In this document: positions 1-9,222 of the stretch, one piece after another
Position numbering within the stretch: position 1 is the first letter of the stretch
Layout: each line of letters starts with the position of its first letter
From: Jeotgalibacillus alimentarius
GTDB taxonomy: Bacteria > Bacillota > Bacilli > Bacillales > Jeotgalibacillaceae
Length of the DNA: 64,000 nt
Direction of reading: 5' to 3'
NCBI RefSeq assembly: GCF_000829445.1
Contig: NZ_JXRQ01000008.1
Coordinates: 124,001-188,000 of the forward strand
Notes under the pieces: model-generated
What the model saw: only the letters and a program-made list of their open reading frames with translations
Databases searched by the model: none
What the model was told of the DNA's origin: nothing
Position numbers and translations under genes: made by a program

Positions 1-5
1 TTGGA

Positions 6-1355
6 ATGCTGATCGTGATTCCAGTTTTATATTTTCTCCCGCTCGGTTTCTCTACCCGGGGAACGTTTTTGATGGTGGGAATCGCATTCACAGCAGCATT
101 ACTCTTTATTTTACTTCAGAATGTGCTGGATATCTGGACAGCATTACTTGCAGGCATCGGGTTAATATTTATTAGTACGATCGTTTTGCAAAAGAAAGGT
201 GAATCTTTCGTCCTTGAACCAGTCGAAGCTGACGGGGATGATTTAGAAGCCGAAGACACCGAAGACGAATTACATAATAATGATATGACAGGTCAATCGG
301 CTCAGGAAGAAATAGACGAGTCATCCGATACAATTATACATACTGAACAGTGGATGGATGAAACAGAAGAGTCAGTGGCTGATGAAGAAGAGGAGTATAC
401 ACTTCCAGCAAATGAATTGACTGAAGTCTCTGAACAGGATATGACTCTTGAAGAATCAGACTTAACTGAGGAATCCGGGTCAGATGAAGTGGAAGAACTG
501 CTCGAATCACGTAATCAATTCATGCTTTCAGAAGAGGAAATAGAGGAATTGCAGCCTTCTGATGAAGTCCAGGGTGGCCTTGAAGAAGAAATGTCTGAAA
601 CAGAAGAAGTGTTCGACACGGACCGGTCATGGCTTGAGAGTGCCGCAATATATGATACTGCCATTGAAGCACCTGAAAACGTAAAGGTTGAAAATCCTGA
701 AGAAAATAGCGGATCACATGACGATTTACCGGAGCCGGAAGAATCAGATGATGAAACGCCTCTTTTCAGTAACCTGACGCTAGAATATGATTCAGAAGAA
801 GATCTAGAGGACACTGATGAAGAAACAACAGAAGAGAATATGGAAATATCTGATCAACAAAATGATGCAGTGGCCTTTGAGGAACTTCTGTTTGATGAAG
901 ATCTAGAGAATGAAGAGAAGGAAGAACCTGTGGACTCTCTCATAGACGAAGAGCTTGATGACATAGCGTCTGCTGAGGATACTGACTTCTCAATTCATAA
1001 TGAACAATTATCAGCTGATTTAAATGAAGATGAAACAAATCAGCCTGATGAAATCGAACTGCCTCAGTCCCCGCAGCCGGCTGTGGTGGATGAACAGATC
1101 TTTAACCTCATCACCTCTGAATTTGAATCTTATCGTGGGTCAGATATCAAAACACTGGAAAATGAAATACGTGAAACGATGAATCTGACTGATGATCTTT
1201 CACAGCAATTCGCACTCTACCGGATTTTAATTGAACAGATGATGCACCAGGATCTGATACCGGAAGTGCTGGCTTTAAGTAACGAAGTCACAGATAAATT
1301 TGACCACGAACTGATCAGAAGTGAAATGAACGAATTGCGACGGATGTTTTCTTAA
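6..1355 (+). CDS. Acidic membrane protein upstream of pilus genes (5' end may lie outside window)
   Basis: I do not recognise this family. The first ~65 residues are hydrophobic and contain two or three membrane segments. A very acidic, low-complexity stretch of about 280 residues follows (roughly residues 75-360), and then a C-terminal block of about 85 residues that looks helical and ordered. The frame is open to the window edge, so ATG at 6 may be internal and the true start upstream. The architecture (membrane anchor, long acidic tail, small helical C-terminal domain) recalls FimV-type pilus assembly proteins, but that is an analogy and not a sequence match. It sits ahead of the pilus genes on the same strand, with 107 bases before the next gene. 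Confidence 0.6.
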   Translation: MLIVIPVLYFLPLGFSTRGTFLMVGIAFTAALLFILLQNVLDIWTALLAGIGLIFISTIVLQKKGESFVLEPVEADGDDLEAEDTEDELHNNDMTGQSAQEEIDESSDTIIHTEQWMDETEESVADEEEEYTLPANELTEVSEQDMTLEESDLTEESGSDEVEELLESRNQFMLSEEEIEELQPSDEVQGGLEEEMSETEEVFDTDRSWLESAAIYDTAIEAPENVKVENPEENSGSHDDLPEPEESDDETPLFSNLTLEYDSEEDLEDTDEETTEENMEISDQQNDAVAFEELLFDEDLENEEKEEPVDSLIDEELDDIASAEDTDFSIHNEQLSADLNEDETNQPDEIELPQSPQPAVVDEQIFNLITSEFESYRGSDIKTLENEIRETMNLTDDLSQQFALYRILIEQMMHQDLIPEVLALSNEVTDKFDHELIRSEMNELRRMFS

Positions 1356-1462
1356 ATTATTTTTTAAAAGATAAATGCAGCTTCAATACAGCTGGAGCAG
1401 AAATCAATACCCTGATTTTACAGAAACTACAGGATAAAACTAAAAAAGAATAGGTGTGGGAA

Positions 1463-2173
1463 ATGATGAAAAACAGTACAGAACTTATAGGCCTGCCGGT
1501 TATTTCAATTACAGACGGTACAGAAATTGGAACAGTGAAATCAATCGTAGTAAACCCTGAAAAAAGATCAGTGGATTTTATCGCAATTGAACACGAAGAC
1601 TGGCAGACAAGTGTCAGAGCTATCCCTTTCAAAAAAATTATCGGCCTTGGCGGATACGCGATCACTGTTGAAAACAGCGGTGCTGTCATTGACCTGAACG
1701 AAATCCCGATAGCAAATCAGCTGCTGAATAGAAAAATTTCTGTAGCGGATACAAAAGCGATTACGAAAAAAGGGCAATTAGCCGGCGAAATTAAAGAATA
1801 TTACTTCAGTGAAGAGTCAGGTTCAATTGAAACACTAAACATTGACGCAACAGATCAAAGCGGTTTTATTGACGCAGAGTTCGTTATCACATACGGAAAA
1901 GATATTATCGTGCTAGAAGAAGAAGCACTGAATGCGATCAGGGATTCAATTGAAGTAGTAGACGTTGAACCTGAAGAAGAAACGTCGAAAGTCGATCAGT
2001 TTAAAGAAAAGCAAATGTCTATGCTCGTTGGTAAAACGCTAAAGAACGATGTAACTGATTACAGCGGTGAAAAAATCCTTTCAGCAGGTGAAGTACTGAC
2101 TGAGGATCAGATTGAAATGACGAAACAAAGAGGGCCTTCTACTTTTGCTAAGCTTGCAACTTCGGTTGAATAA
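1463..2173 (+). CDS. PRC-barrel domain protein
   Basis: The N-terminus (ELIGLPVISITDGTEIGTVK) is the typical opening of a PRC-barrel, a small beta-barrel often used for protein contacts. A second, weaker barrel-like unit seems to occupy residues ~85-155, ending in a YGKDIIVLE strand. The C-terminal ~60 residues are charged. No signal peptide or membrane segment is visible, so the protein is probably cytoplasmic. The open frame reaches a GTG at 1454, but AGGTG at 1452-1456 sits six bases before ATG 1463, which I chose. It is followed after 18 bases by the VanW-like gene and then pilB, so it is probably co-transcribed with the pilus operon. Its role is unknown. Confidence 0.75.
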   Translation: MMKNSTELIGLPVISITDGTEIGTVKSIVVNPEKRSVDFIAIEHEDWQTSVRAIPFKKIIGLGGYAITVENSGAVIDLNEIPIANQLLNRKISVADTKAITKKGQLAGEIKEYYFSEESGSIETLNIDATDQSGFIDAEFVITYGKDIIVLEEEALNAIRDSIEVVDVEPEEETSKVDQFKEKQMSMLVGKTLKNDVTDYSGEKILSAGEVLTEDQIEMTKQRGPSTFAKLATSVE

Positions 2174-2191
2174 TGAAAGTTGGTGCATCCA

Positions 2192-3658
2192 ATGAGTCAG
2201 AACGTGGCGTTAAAAATGCTGGCAGTTATGCTGCTTTCATTTGTGATCATTGCCGGTGCCACACAGGCAGGACCGGCACTTCTTCCGGGAACAACGTCGG
2301 GTGAGGAAGTGTTCACTGAAGGAACAATGATTGGCAGAACTAATGTGGCCGGCCTTACAACTGAAGAGGCGGAAGCTGCTGTAACAGAAGATATACTGAA
2401 CTGGAAACAGCAGTCGGATCTGACTGTGGGATATGGTGATGAACAGTCTGTCCTCAGCCCTGAATTAATCGAGTTCTTTCCTTCAGAAGCTGTGCAGACA
2501 GCAGAATCCGGCGTAGCGAATCCAGTGCCGCTGAATGTGAAAATGGGTGATGTCATGACGCTGCTCAGCAGGGATTTTGGCTTGCCTGAATCAGACGTGC
2601 TTGATCCCGCAAAAGTGCAGCGCGAGATCGAAAGCCGGATCGCTTACCTACAGACAGCTGAGGATGATCCGATTGAGCTTGAATCACTGCTGTCATCCGG
2701 AACAGGCGAGACGTTAATCGCTGAAGCAGCAGGGACATTCACAGTAACTGCAGGACAGCAGAACTTCTTATTCACTCATGAGTCAGTCACGCTTGCACCC
2801 GGACAGTATTATTCTGTACTAAATCTATCAAACCAGGTCATTGAATCAGTGGAAGATTACGAGATTACTGATGAAGAACTCTCAAAAATTGCGACTGTTG
2901 TTCACACTGCTGTACTTGATACACCTTTAACTATTGCAGAGCGTCATATCAGTACGCGGCTGCCTGAATATGCTACAGAAGGTAAAGAAGCAAGAGTCAC
3001 GTCATCAAGTGGTAATGATTATAAAGTAATGAATGCGACTCAATCCGAATTTACAATCAGCGCTGAGTCTATTCAGGGAACACTCTATGTCAGAATTACA
3101 GGACCTGAACAGCCGTTTACTTATCAGGCAGAGATCAGTGAAACGGATGTTCTGCCATTTAGAACAGTCCGCCAGTATAGTCCGTTTGTTGCTGATGGAG
3201 CAGTTGAAGTAACTGAAAATGGCGTGGAAGGTCAGTTGATTCCTGTAGAGCGGGTGACATTTGATGCTGATTCTTATGAATTAGAGAGGGAATTTCTCTA
3301 TGAAGATTTCTATCCTCCTGTTCACCGCGTAGAAGTCAGCAGTCTTGAAACGCCTGAACAGCTGGCAGAGGATGACCAGTCAGAAGGTGACAGCAATTCT
3401 GATGCTAATGGTGATCAGAGTTCAAATGGAACTGATAGTAACAATAATGGTGAAAATAATGCAGGAAACAGCTCTGATGAAGACAACTCTGGCGGATCTG
3501 GTTTAACTGGAAACAGTGACTCAGGTGGAAATGCTGAAGGAGACAATTCAGAAGGAAATAGTTCGTCCGGCACAAGCGGCTCAGACAATGACGGACAGTC
3601 CGGCAGAAAAGAAAACGATCCAAGTGATACAGAAAAAGGGGAACAAAATCCTAAGTAA
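2192..3658 (+). CDS. Exported VanW-like protein with Ser/Gly/Asn-rich tail
   Basis: An N-terminal signal or anchor segment (LAVMLLSFVIIAGATQAGPALLPG) is followed by a region resembling the YoaR-type domain that precedes VanW. Around residues 235-310 the pattern TPLTIAERHISTRLPEY...GKEARV...YKVMNAT matches the second half of VanW domains. The usual VanW CQVSTTLYNA segment is not recognisable, so the domain is divergent. The last ~105 residues are low-complexity Ser, Gly, Asn, Asp and Glu. I chose ATG 2192 because TGGTG lies six bases upstream; the TTG at 2180 has no ribosome binding site. An extracytoplasmic, wall-facing role is inferred. It ends 18 bases before pilB. Confidence 0.65.
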   Translation: MSQNVALKMLAVMLLSFVIIAGATQAGPALLPGTTSGEEVFTEGTMIGRTNVAGLTTEEAEAAVTEDILNWKQQSDLTVGYGDEQSVLSPELIEFFPSEAVQTAESGVANPVPLNVKMGDVMTLLSRDFGLPESDVLDPAKVQREIESRIAYLQTAEDDPIELESLLSSGTGETLIAEAAGTFTVTAGQQNFLFTHESVTLAPGQYYSVLNLSNQVIESVEDYEITDEELSKIATVVHTAVLDTPLTIAERHISTRLPEYATEGKEARVTSSSGNDYKVMNATQSEFTISAESIQGTLYVRITGPEQPFTYQAEISETDVLPFRTVRQYSPFVADGAVEVTENGVEGQLIPVERVTFDADSYELEREFLYEDFYPPVHRVEVSSLETPEQLAEDDQSEGDSNSDANGDQSSNGTDSNNNGENNAGNSSDEDNSGGSGLTGNSDSGGNAEGDNSEGNSSSGTSGSDNDGQSGRKENDPSDTEKGEQNPK

Positions 3659-3676
3659 TAGCAAGGGGGAAGGCTG

Positions 3677-5332
3677 ATGGCGGTTCAACCAAAAAAGCGG
3701 CTGGGGGATATGCTGCTTGAGGCAGGTGTGCTCACACAGGAACAGCTGGAGAAAACACTGGCTGAAAAACAGCAGCATCTGAAGCTTGGGGATGCACTTT
3801 TAGAAAGAGGTTACATCACTGAGCAGCAGTTGATCGAAGTACTCGAAGTACAGCTTGGTATAGAGCGGGTCAGCCTTTACAGATATCCGTTTGATACAAA
3901 CCTTTTTACGCTGATTCCAAAAGAAGACGCGCAGCGCAAACTTATCATCCCTTTGAAAAAAGAAGGGGATAAGCTGTACGTTGCAATGAACGACCCGATG
4001 GACTTTTATACAATTGAAGATTTGAGATTATCAACCGGCTTCGATATAAGGCCGGTTATTTCTACAAAAGATGATATTATCCGTTCAATTAATAAGTATT
4101 ACGAAACTGAAGAAGGCTTTGAAGAGCTTAGAATAGAAGAGACGCAGGAAGTGTCCGCTCAGGAACTGACAGATATGGAGTCTCCAATTATCAGGCTTGT
4201 TAATCAGCTTTTATCAGCTGCTTCTTCTCAGCGTGCGAGTGATATCCATATTGACCCTCAGGAGACAAAAGTGCTCGTCAGGATCCGGGTAGATGGTGTT
4301 CTCCGCACTGAACGTGTGCTGCCGAAGCATATCCAGGCGATGCTGACAGCCCGCATAAAAATTCTTGCCAATATCGATATTACTGAGCAGCGGATTCCAC
4401 AGGATGGCAGAATTAAAATCAATGTCGATTACAAACCGATTGACCTGCGTGTCTCGACGCTTCCAACTGTATACGGTGAAAAAATCGTACTGCGTATTCT
4501 TGACCTGAGCAGTTCGCTGAATGATATCCAGACGCTTGGATTTAACAGGCTGAACCTGCAGCGTTTTCAGTCCATGATTGAAAAGCCGACAGGCATAGTC
4601 CTGATTACAGGGCCGACCGGTTCCGGTAAATCATCTACGCTGTATGCCGCATTGAATAAGCTGAACAGTGAAGACGTGAATATCATTACGGTTGAGGACC
4701 CGGTGGAGTACCAGCTTGAAGGGATCAATCAGATTCAGGTGAACGCTAATGTCGGTCTCACTTTTGCAAAAGGACTGAGAGCGATTCTCCGACAGGATCC
4801 GAATATTATCATGGTCGGGGAAATCCGTGACCAGGAAACAGCTGAAGTTGCGATCAGAGCATCGCTGACAGGTCACCTCGTTCTCAGTACAATTCACACG
4901 AATGATTCACTCAGTACGGTGACAAGACTGTTTGATATGGGGGTAGAACCATTTCTGATTGCATCCTCTTTAAGCGGTGTGGTCGCCCAGCGACTGGTGC
5001 GGAAAGTTTGCCGTGACTGTGCAGAGAAACACGAAGCATCAGTCAGTGAAAAAGAAATTTTTGCAAAGCGCGGCATTAAAATTGAAACCGTCTATAAAGG
5101 CCGTGGATGCACATCCTGCAATATGACCGGCTATAAAGGACGGATTGCCATTCATGAAGTACTCATGATTGATGAAGCGATGAGAAATATTATCTTAAAC
5201 CGAGAATCTTTTTCAAAGCTGAGAGAAGTGGCAATTAAAAACAAGACAATCTTTTTAATCGATGACGGTCTGCTGAAAGTAAAGCAGGGGATTACGACAA
5301 CAGAAGAGATTATGCGTGTGGCAATAGAATAG
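3677..5332 (+). CDS. pilB: Type IV pilus extension ATPase PilB
   Basis: This is a GspE/PilB family hexameric ATPase that powers pilin polymerisation at the cytoplasmic face of the membrane. An N-terminal MshEN-type domain (residues ~1-150, with LGDMLLEAG and LGDALLERG repeats) precedes the catalytic core: Walker A GPTGSGKSST at ~312, an Asp box, Walker B IIMVGEIRD at ~375 and a His box. Four cysteines in two CxxC pairs (~444-480) form the zinc site that marks PilB and is missing from PilT. At 551 residues it is full length. A good ribosome binding site precedes ATG 3677. It is followed by pilT after 11 bases in one tight transcription unit. Confidence 0.95.
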   Translation: MAVQPKKRLGDMLLEAGVLTQEQLEKTLAEKQQHLKLGDALLERGYITEQQLIEVLEVQLGIERVSLYRYPFDTNLFTLIPKEDAQRKLIIPLKKEGDKLYVAMNDPMDFYTIEDLRLSTGFDIRPVISTKDDIIRSINKYYETEEGFEELRIEETQEVSAQELTDMESPIIRLVNQLLSAASSQRASDIHIDPQETKVLVRIRVDGVLRTERVLPKHIQAMLTARIKILANIDITEQRIPQDGRIKINVDYKPIDLRVSTLPTVYGEKIVLRILDLSSSLNDIQTLGFNRLNLQRFQSMIEKPTGIVLITGPTGSGKSSTLYAALNKLNSEDVNIITVEDPVEYQLEGINQIQVNANVGLTFAKGLRAILRQDPNIIMVGEIRDQETAEVAIRASLTGHLVLSTIHTNDSLSTVTRLFDMGVEPFLIASSLSGVVAQRLVRKVCRDCAEKHEASVSEKEIFAKRGIKIETVYKGRGCTSCNMTGYKGRIAIHEVLMIDEAMRNIILNRESFSKLREVAIKNKTIFLIDDGLLKVKQGITTTEEIMRVAIE

Positions 5333-5343
5333 GAGCTGTACAC

Positions 5344-6369
5344 ATGAAAGAGGAAATACACTATTTACTGAAAACCGCATTTGAACTTGGCGCGTCTGAC
5401 ATGCACCTGTCAGTCGGATCGCCGCCGGTACTTAGAATTGACGGCAGTCTGAAAAGGCTTGGGAAAGATAAGCTCAAAATGAATCATACTGAGAAAATGG
5501 CAGAAGCGATTATTCCTGAAGGAAAATGGGACCATTTAAGAGAGAAAGGTGAACTTGATTTTTCTTATGGACTGCCTGGGGTATCAAGATTTCGTGTGAA
5601 TGTGTATCATCAGCGGAACTGTATGTCACTTGCGATCAGAGTGATTCCAACATCTATTCCATCTTTGAAAAGCCTTCAGCTTCCGCCTGTGCTCGAAGAA
5701 ATTTCCCACTATCACCAGGGACTGGTCCTTGTAACGGGGCCAACGGGAAGTGGGAAGTCAACAACACTCGCGTCGATGATTCAACATATTAATCAGACAG
5801 AGAAAAAACATATTATCACGCTTGAGGACCCGATTGAATATCTGCACAGTCATGATGGCTGCATCGTTGACCAGCGGGAAGTCGGCTATGATACAAAAAC
5901 ATTTGCCAACGGACTCAGAAGTGCGCTCAGACAGGACCCGGATATTATTCTGGTTGGTGAAATGAGAGACCTTGAAACCATTCAGACTGCTATCACAGCT
6001 GCTGAAACCGGACACCTTGTCTTTGCAACGCTTCATACATCCAGTGCTGCATCAACTGTTGAGCGGATTATCGATGTATTCCCGCCTGAACAGCAGCCGC
6101 AGATCAGACTGCAGCTTGCAAGTGTCTTAAAAGGTGTGATCTCACAGCGGCTCCTTCCTTTAAAAGATAAAAAGGGCCGCGTTGCAGCTGTAGAGATTAT
6201 GACTAATAATCCGGCTGTTGCAAATCTGATCAGGACAGAAAAAGTTCACCAGCTGCCATCAGTGATCCAGACATCCATGGCCCAGGGAATGCAGCTCATC
6301 CAGTCAGCAGTAAGGGAACTGTACGATAAAAATATGATTTCGCAGGAAACAGCGAAGCCTTATATGTAA
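5344..6369 (+). CDS. pilT: Type IV pilus retraction ATPase PilT
   Basis: PilT powers pilus depolymerisation and so twitching motility. The 341-residue protein has the short PilT N-terminal domain (ASDMHLSVGSPPVLRIDG), Walker A GPTGSGKST at ~131, an Asp box (TLEDPIEYLH), Walker B IILVGEMRD and a His box (ATLHTSSA). It lacks the zinc cysteines seen in the preceding PilB, which separates the two paralogues. Its presence with PilB argues for a retractile pilus and against a static pseudopilus of the competence type, which has no PilT. It lies 11 bases after pilB and 12 before pilC. Confidence 0.95.
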   Translation: MKEEIHYLLKTAFELGASDMHLSVGSPPVLRIDGSLKRLGKDKLKMNHTEKMAEAIIPEGKWDHLREKGELDFSYGLPGVSRFRVNVYHQRNCMSLAIRVIPTSIPSLKSLQLPPVLEEISHYHQGLVLVTGPTGSGKSTTLASMIQHINQTEKKHIITLEDPIEYLHSHDGCIVDQREVGYDTKTFANGLRSALRQDPDIILVGEMRDLETIQTAITAAETGHLVFATLHTSSAASTVERIIDVFPPEQQPQIRLQLASVLKGVISQRLLPLKDKKGRVAAVEIMTNNPAVANLIRTEKVHQLPSVIQTSMAQGMQLIQSAVRELYDKNMISQETAKPYM

Positions 6370-6381
6370 GGAGAGTCTGTC

Positions 6382-7593
6382 ATGGCACGGTATAAATATG
6401 AGGGCAGAACGAAAAGTGGATTAAAAAAAGGAATCATCTCTGCAGTGACGAGAAAAGAAGCGATCCAGCAGCTTGCCTCTGACGGTATCCGCGTTACAGA
6501 TATCGTAGAGCAGCAGGAGACCTTGTTAACAAAAGATATCACAATCGGTAATCCTGTTAAGCTTCAGCATCTGGTTATTTTTGTACGCCAGTTTTCAACA
6601 CTGCTGAAAGCCGGCGTAACGGTTGTCGACTCAACAGCTGTACTTGCCAAGCAGACTGAAAGTAAAGCGCTGCGAAAAGCACTGATGTCCGTTGAGGCGG
6701 AACTGCGTGAAGGGAATACACTGTCAGAATCACTTGCCAAGTTCAACCGCATTTTCGAGCCGTTTTTTATCAATATGCTGAGATCCGGTGAAGCAACAGG
6801 AAATCTGGATGAGACGCTAGAGCGGCTTGGGGACCATTACGAGAAGCAGTATAGCACACGACAGAAAATAAGGTCTGCATTGTCATATCCAATAGTCGTT
6901 GCAATCGTTGCTTTTGGTGTAGTCGTATTTCTTTTAACATCGGTTGTTCCGACTTTTGTGAATATGTTTGCTGATTTTGGAGGAGAACTGCCGCTGATCA
7001 CACAATTTGTCCTGAATGCCAGTGACTTTATGGTGGATTGGTGGTACATCGTGATTCTGATGCTTGCTGCAGTATTTGCTGGGATAATCGCACTGAAAAA
7101 GCATCCGAAAACAAAATATCAGTTCGATTATTTTGTGCTGAAGATACCTTTGTTTGGGAAAATGATCCAAAAAGCAATACTCGCCAGAATGACGAGAACG
7201 TTAAGTTCACTTTTTTCTAGTTCAGTGCCGATCCTACAGGCAATGGCAATTTCAGAAACAATTGTTGAAAACGAAGTCATTGCAAAAGTAATCAGGGAAT
7301 CCAGAGAATCCTTAGAGCGGGGAAACTCACTGACTGAACCAATGAAAAACCACTGGGCCTTTCCTCCCCTGATCTCGCAAATGATTCAGATTGGTGAACA
7401 AACTGGTTCATTGGACTCTATGCTTGGAAAAGTAGCTGACTTCTATGAAAAAGAAGTTGACCACGCAACTGAACAGCTGAAATCATTGATAGAACCACTG
7501 ATGATTGTTTTCTTAGCAGCGATTGTTGGAACGATCGTAACTGCAATCATGGTCCCTATGTTTGAAATATTTAATGATGTTCAACAATATTAA
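6382..7593 (+). CDS. pilC: Type IV pilus inner-membrane platform protein PilC
   Basis: PilC/GspF family polytopic protein that couples the cytoplasmic ATPases to pilin assembly. It begins with the usual YKYEGRTKSG strand and has two T2SSF domains (residues ~65-190 and ~265-395), each with the QFSTLL...LLxAG-type helical pattern, and three membrane segments near 170, 220 and the C-terminus. The 403-residue length is normal for the family. It ends the tightly packed pilBTC run: 93 AT-rich bases with a small hairpin separate it from the major prepilin gene. Confidence 0.93.
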   Translation: MARYKYEGRTKSGLKKGIISAVTRKEAIQQLASDGIRVTDIVEQQETLLTKDITIGNPVKLQHLVIFVRQFSTLLKAGVTVVDSTAVLAKQTESKALRKALMSVEAELREGNTLSESLAKFNRIFEPFFINMLRSGEATGNLDETLERLGDHYEKQYSTRQKIRSALSYPIVVAIVAFGVVVFLLTSVVPTFVNMFADFGGELPLITQFVLNASDFMVDWWYIVILMLAAVFAGIIALKKHPKTKYQFDYFVLKIPLFGKMIQKAILARMTRTLSSLFSSSVPILQAMAISETIVENEVIAKVIRESRESLERGNSLTEPMKNHWAFPPLISQMIQIGEQTGSLDSMLGKVADFYEKEVDHATEQLKSLIEPLMIVFLAAIVGTIVTAIMVPMFEIFNDVQQY

Positions 7594-7614
7594 ACACATT
7601 TTAGTTATTTTATA

Positions 7615-7631
7615 CTGTATTTTTCATACAG
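7615..7631 (+). other. Small hairpin between pilC and the major prepilin gene
   Basis: CTGTAT, a five-base loop TTTTC, and ATACAG form a six-base-pair stem without a T-run after it. The surrounding 93 bases are very AT-rich. It could be a processing or stability element giving the prepilin message a different abundance from pilBTC, or a weak terminator. Function is inferred from position only. Confidence 0.35.
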
Positions 7632-7686
7632 ATATGTAGTAGTATAAAAGATAGAAATCATCTTAATTTAAATTGGGGGTACAAAC

Positions 7687-8181
7687 ATGTTCAGAAAATT
7701 AAAGTCTATCGTAAAAAATGAGCGCGGTCTTACACTGATCGAATTGCTCGCAGTCGTTGTGATCCTGGGAATTATCGCTGCTATTGCGATTCCTGCGATT
7801 GGTGGGATTATTGATAATACGCGTAAGGATGCCCATGTTGCGAATGCGCAGCAGATGATTAGTTCGGCGAAGATAGCCTTAGCAGGAGATGATTCTCTTC
7901 TTCCGACAACAGGGACAAATGCAACTGTGAATATTCCTTTAATAACACTTGAAAGTGAAGGTTATATTGAAACGCTTGAAGATCCTGATGGCGGGGATTA
8001 CGACCCAGGTACTGTAGCTGCTCCGACTTCTGGGTCATATGTTCAAGCAACTAGATCTTCAACAGGGAATCAAATAGAGTATAGTGTTTATTTAGAAGGA
8101 TCAGAAAGATCGGTTGCCACGAGCACTGGTGGAGTTGTAACTGAAGGCAATTTAAATCGTGATGCAGTAGAAGATAACTAA
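7687..8181 (+). CDS. Major type IV prepilin (pilin subunit)
   Basis: The N-terminus has a short basic leader ending in ERG at residue 14, then LTLIELLAVVVILGIIAAIAIPA: a class III signal with the cleavage glycine, Glu at mature +5 and the long hydrophobic alpha-1 helix that packs the pilus core. The C-terminal ~110 residues are small, polar and Thr/Ser/Gly rich, as in a Gram-positive pilin globular domain, with no cysteines. The mature length is 150 residues. GGGGG precedes ATG 7687. It has its own downstream terminator and an AT-rich upstream gap, which fits a separately abundant transcript and the major-subunit role. The peptidase encoded at 11046 should process it. Confidence 0.9.
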   Translation: MFRKLKSIVKNERGLTLIELLAVVVILGIIAAIAIPAIGGIIDNTRKDAHVANAQQMISSAKIALAGDDSLLPTTGTNATVNIPLITLESEGYIETLEDPDGGDYDPGTVAAPTSGSYVQATRSSTGNQIEYSVYLEGSERSVATSTGGVVTEGNLNRDAVEDN

Positions 8182-8207
8182 AAACAAGCCCCCGGGCTTG
8201 TTTTTTT
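8181..8207 (+). terminator. Terminator after major prepilin
   Basis: AACAAGCCC pairs with GGGCTTGTT around a very short C-rich turn and is followed by seven Ts. It would end most transcripts of the prepilin gene before pilM. Confidence 0.85.
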
Positions 8208-8307
8208 ACTATTCAAAAGTTCTGAATACGTTATAATAGGATTATCCTATTTCAGCATAGGCCAATACTCATTGATTGCTGAACTCAGCCAGGAAAGGAT
8301 TAGTTGA

Positions 8308-9222
8308 ATGATACAGTCTTTATTAAGCCGTTCGAATCAAATCATACATATTGTATTTTCAGAAGAAGCGATCCGCATGGTGGAGTTGAAATCACTTGAG
8401 CCGCTTGATATCAGACAGGTTCAATACTATGAACTGCCTGAAGGTATCATTGAGCGGGGCAGGATTGAGGATCCGGAGACGCTTGAAGCGATACTGGAGC
8501 AGTGTGTACGTGACTGGAAGATCAAACGTAAAAAAGTTCAGTTTACCGTGCCTGATCCATATGTAATTGTCAGACAGGTAGAATTAAAAGAGGCACTTTC
8601 CGATCAGGAAATTCACGGTTATTTATATATGGAGCTCGGCAGCAGGATTCAGATTCCGTTTGAGGATCCTGTATTTGATTTTGTAAAATTGCCTGGCGAT
8701 GATGCGAGGCAGATTGTTTTTTTTGCTTCACCGGTTGATATCGTCAGCGACTACAGGGATTTGCTTGAAAAAGTGCATCTTGAGCCGTTAACTGCTGATA
8801 TCACGCCGCTTGCACTTTATAGATATTACAGTTATACCGGTAACCTTGATGAAACAGACCATTTAATGTTTATACATATGGAACCGAAACAGCTGACGAT
8901 TTCTGTTTTTCACGAAGGGTTTCCATTATTCATGAGACCGATCGCACTTGAGGAAATCGAATTTGAGGAACTGTACAGCGAAATCGAAAAGATTATGCGG
9001 TTTTATCGTTATTCTGTTTTGCAGGATGACGGTGAGATCGGCAAAGTGTATCTAAGCGGTGATCATCCGCGAATCGAAACATTCAATGAGGGACTTTCAG
9101 ATGTTCTGTCAGTGAAAATTGAACAGCCGGTTAAGACGAGAGAGTTTGAACATGTAATTGATACAGGTATTGAAGGCTTTGAAGTGGCAATAGGACTTGC
9201 GTTAAAAGAGGGACTGCGATGA
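8308..9222 (+). CDS. pilM: Pilus assembly protein PilM
   Basis: PilM is a cytoplasmic actin/FtsA-like protein that binds the N-terminus of PilN and links the alignment complex to the ATPases. The 304-residue protein shows the family's opening (HIVFSEEAIRMVEL), the FTVPDPYVIVRQVELK strand, and the LYMELGSRIQIPFEDPVFDF segment typical of PilM/ComA-like proteins. It overlaps pilN by four bases (ATGA). A TATAAT at 8232-8237 upstream could begin a second pilus transcript, although I see no good -35. No membrane segment is present, as expected. Confidence 0.85.
   Translation: MIQSLLSRSNQIIHIVFSEEAIRMVELKSLEPLDIRQVQYYELPEGIIERGRIEDPETLEAILEQCVRDWKIKRKKVQFTVPDPYVIVRQVELKEALSDQEIHGYLYMELGSRIQIPFEDPVFDFVKLPGDDARQIVFFASPVDIVSDYRDLLEKVHLEPLTADITPLALYRYYSYTGNLDETDHLMFIHMEPKQLTISVFHEGFPLFMRPIALEEIEFEELYSEIEKIMRFYRYSVLQDDGEIGKVYLSGDHPRIETFNEGLSDVLSVKIEQPVKTREFEHVIDTGIEGFEVAIGLALKEGLR

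Noticed and set aside
2197-2556. 119-residue minus-strand frame
   Set aside because: Antisense to the VanW-like gene; no ribosome site and no recognisable domain.
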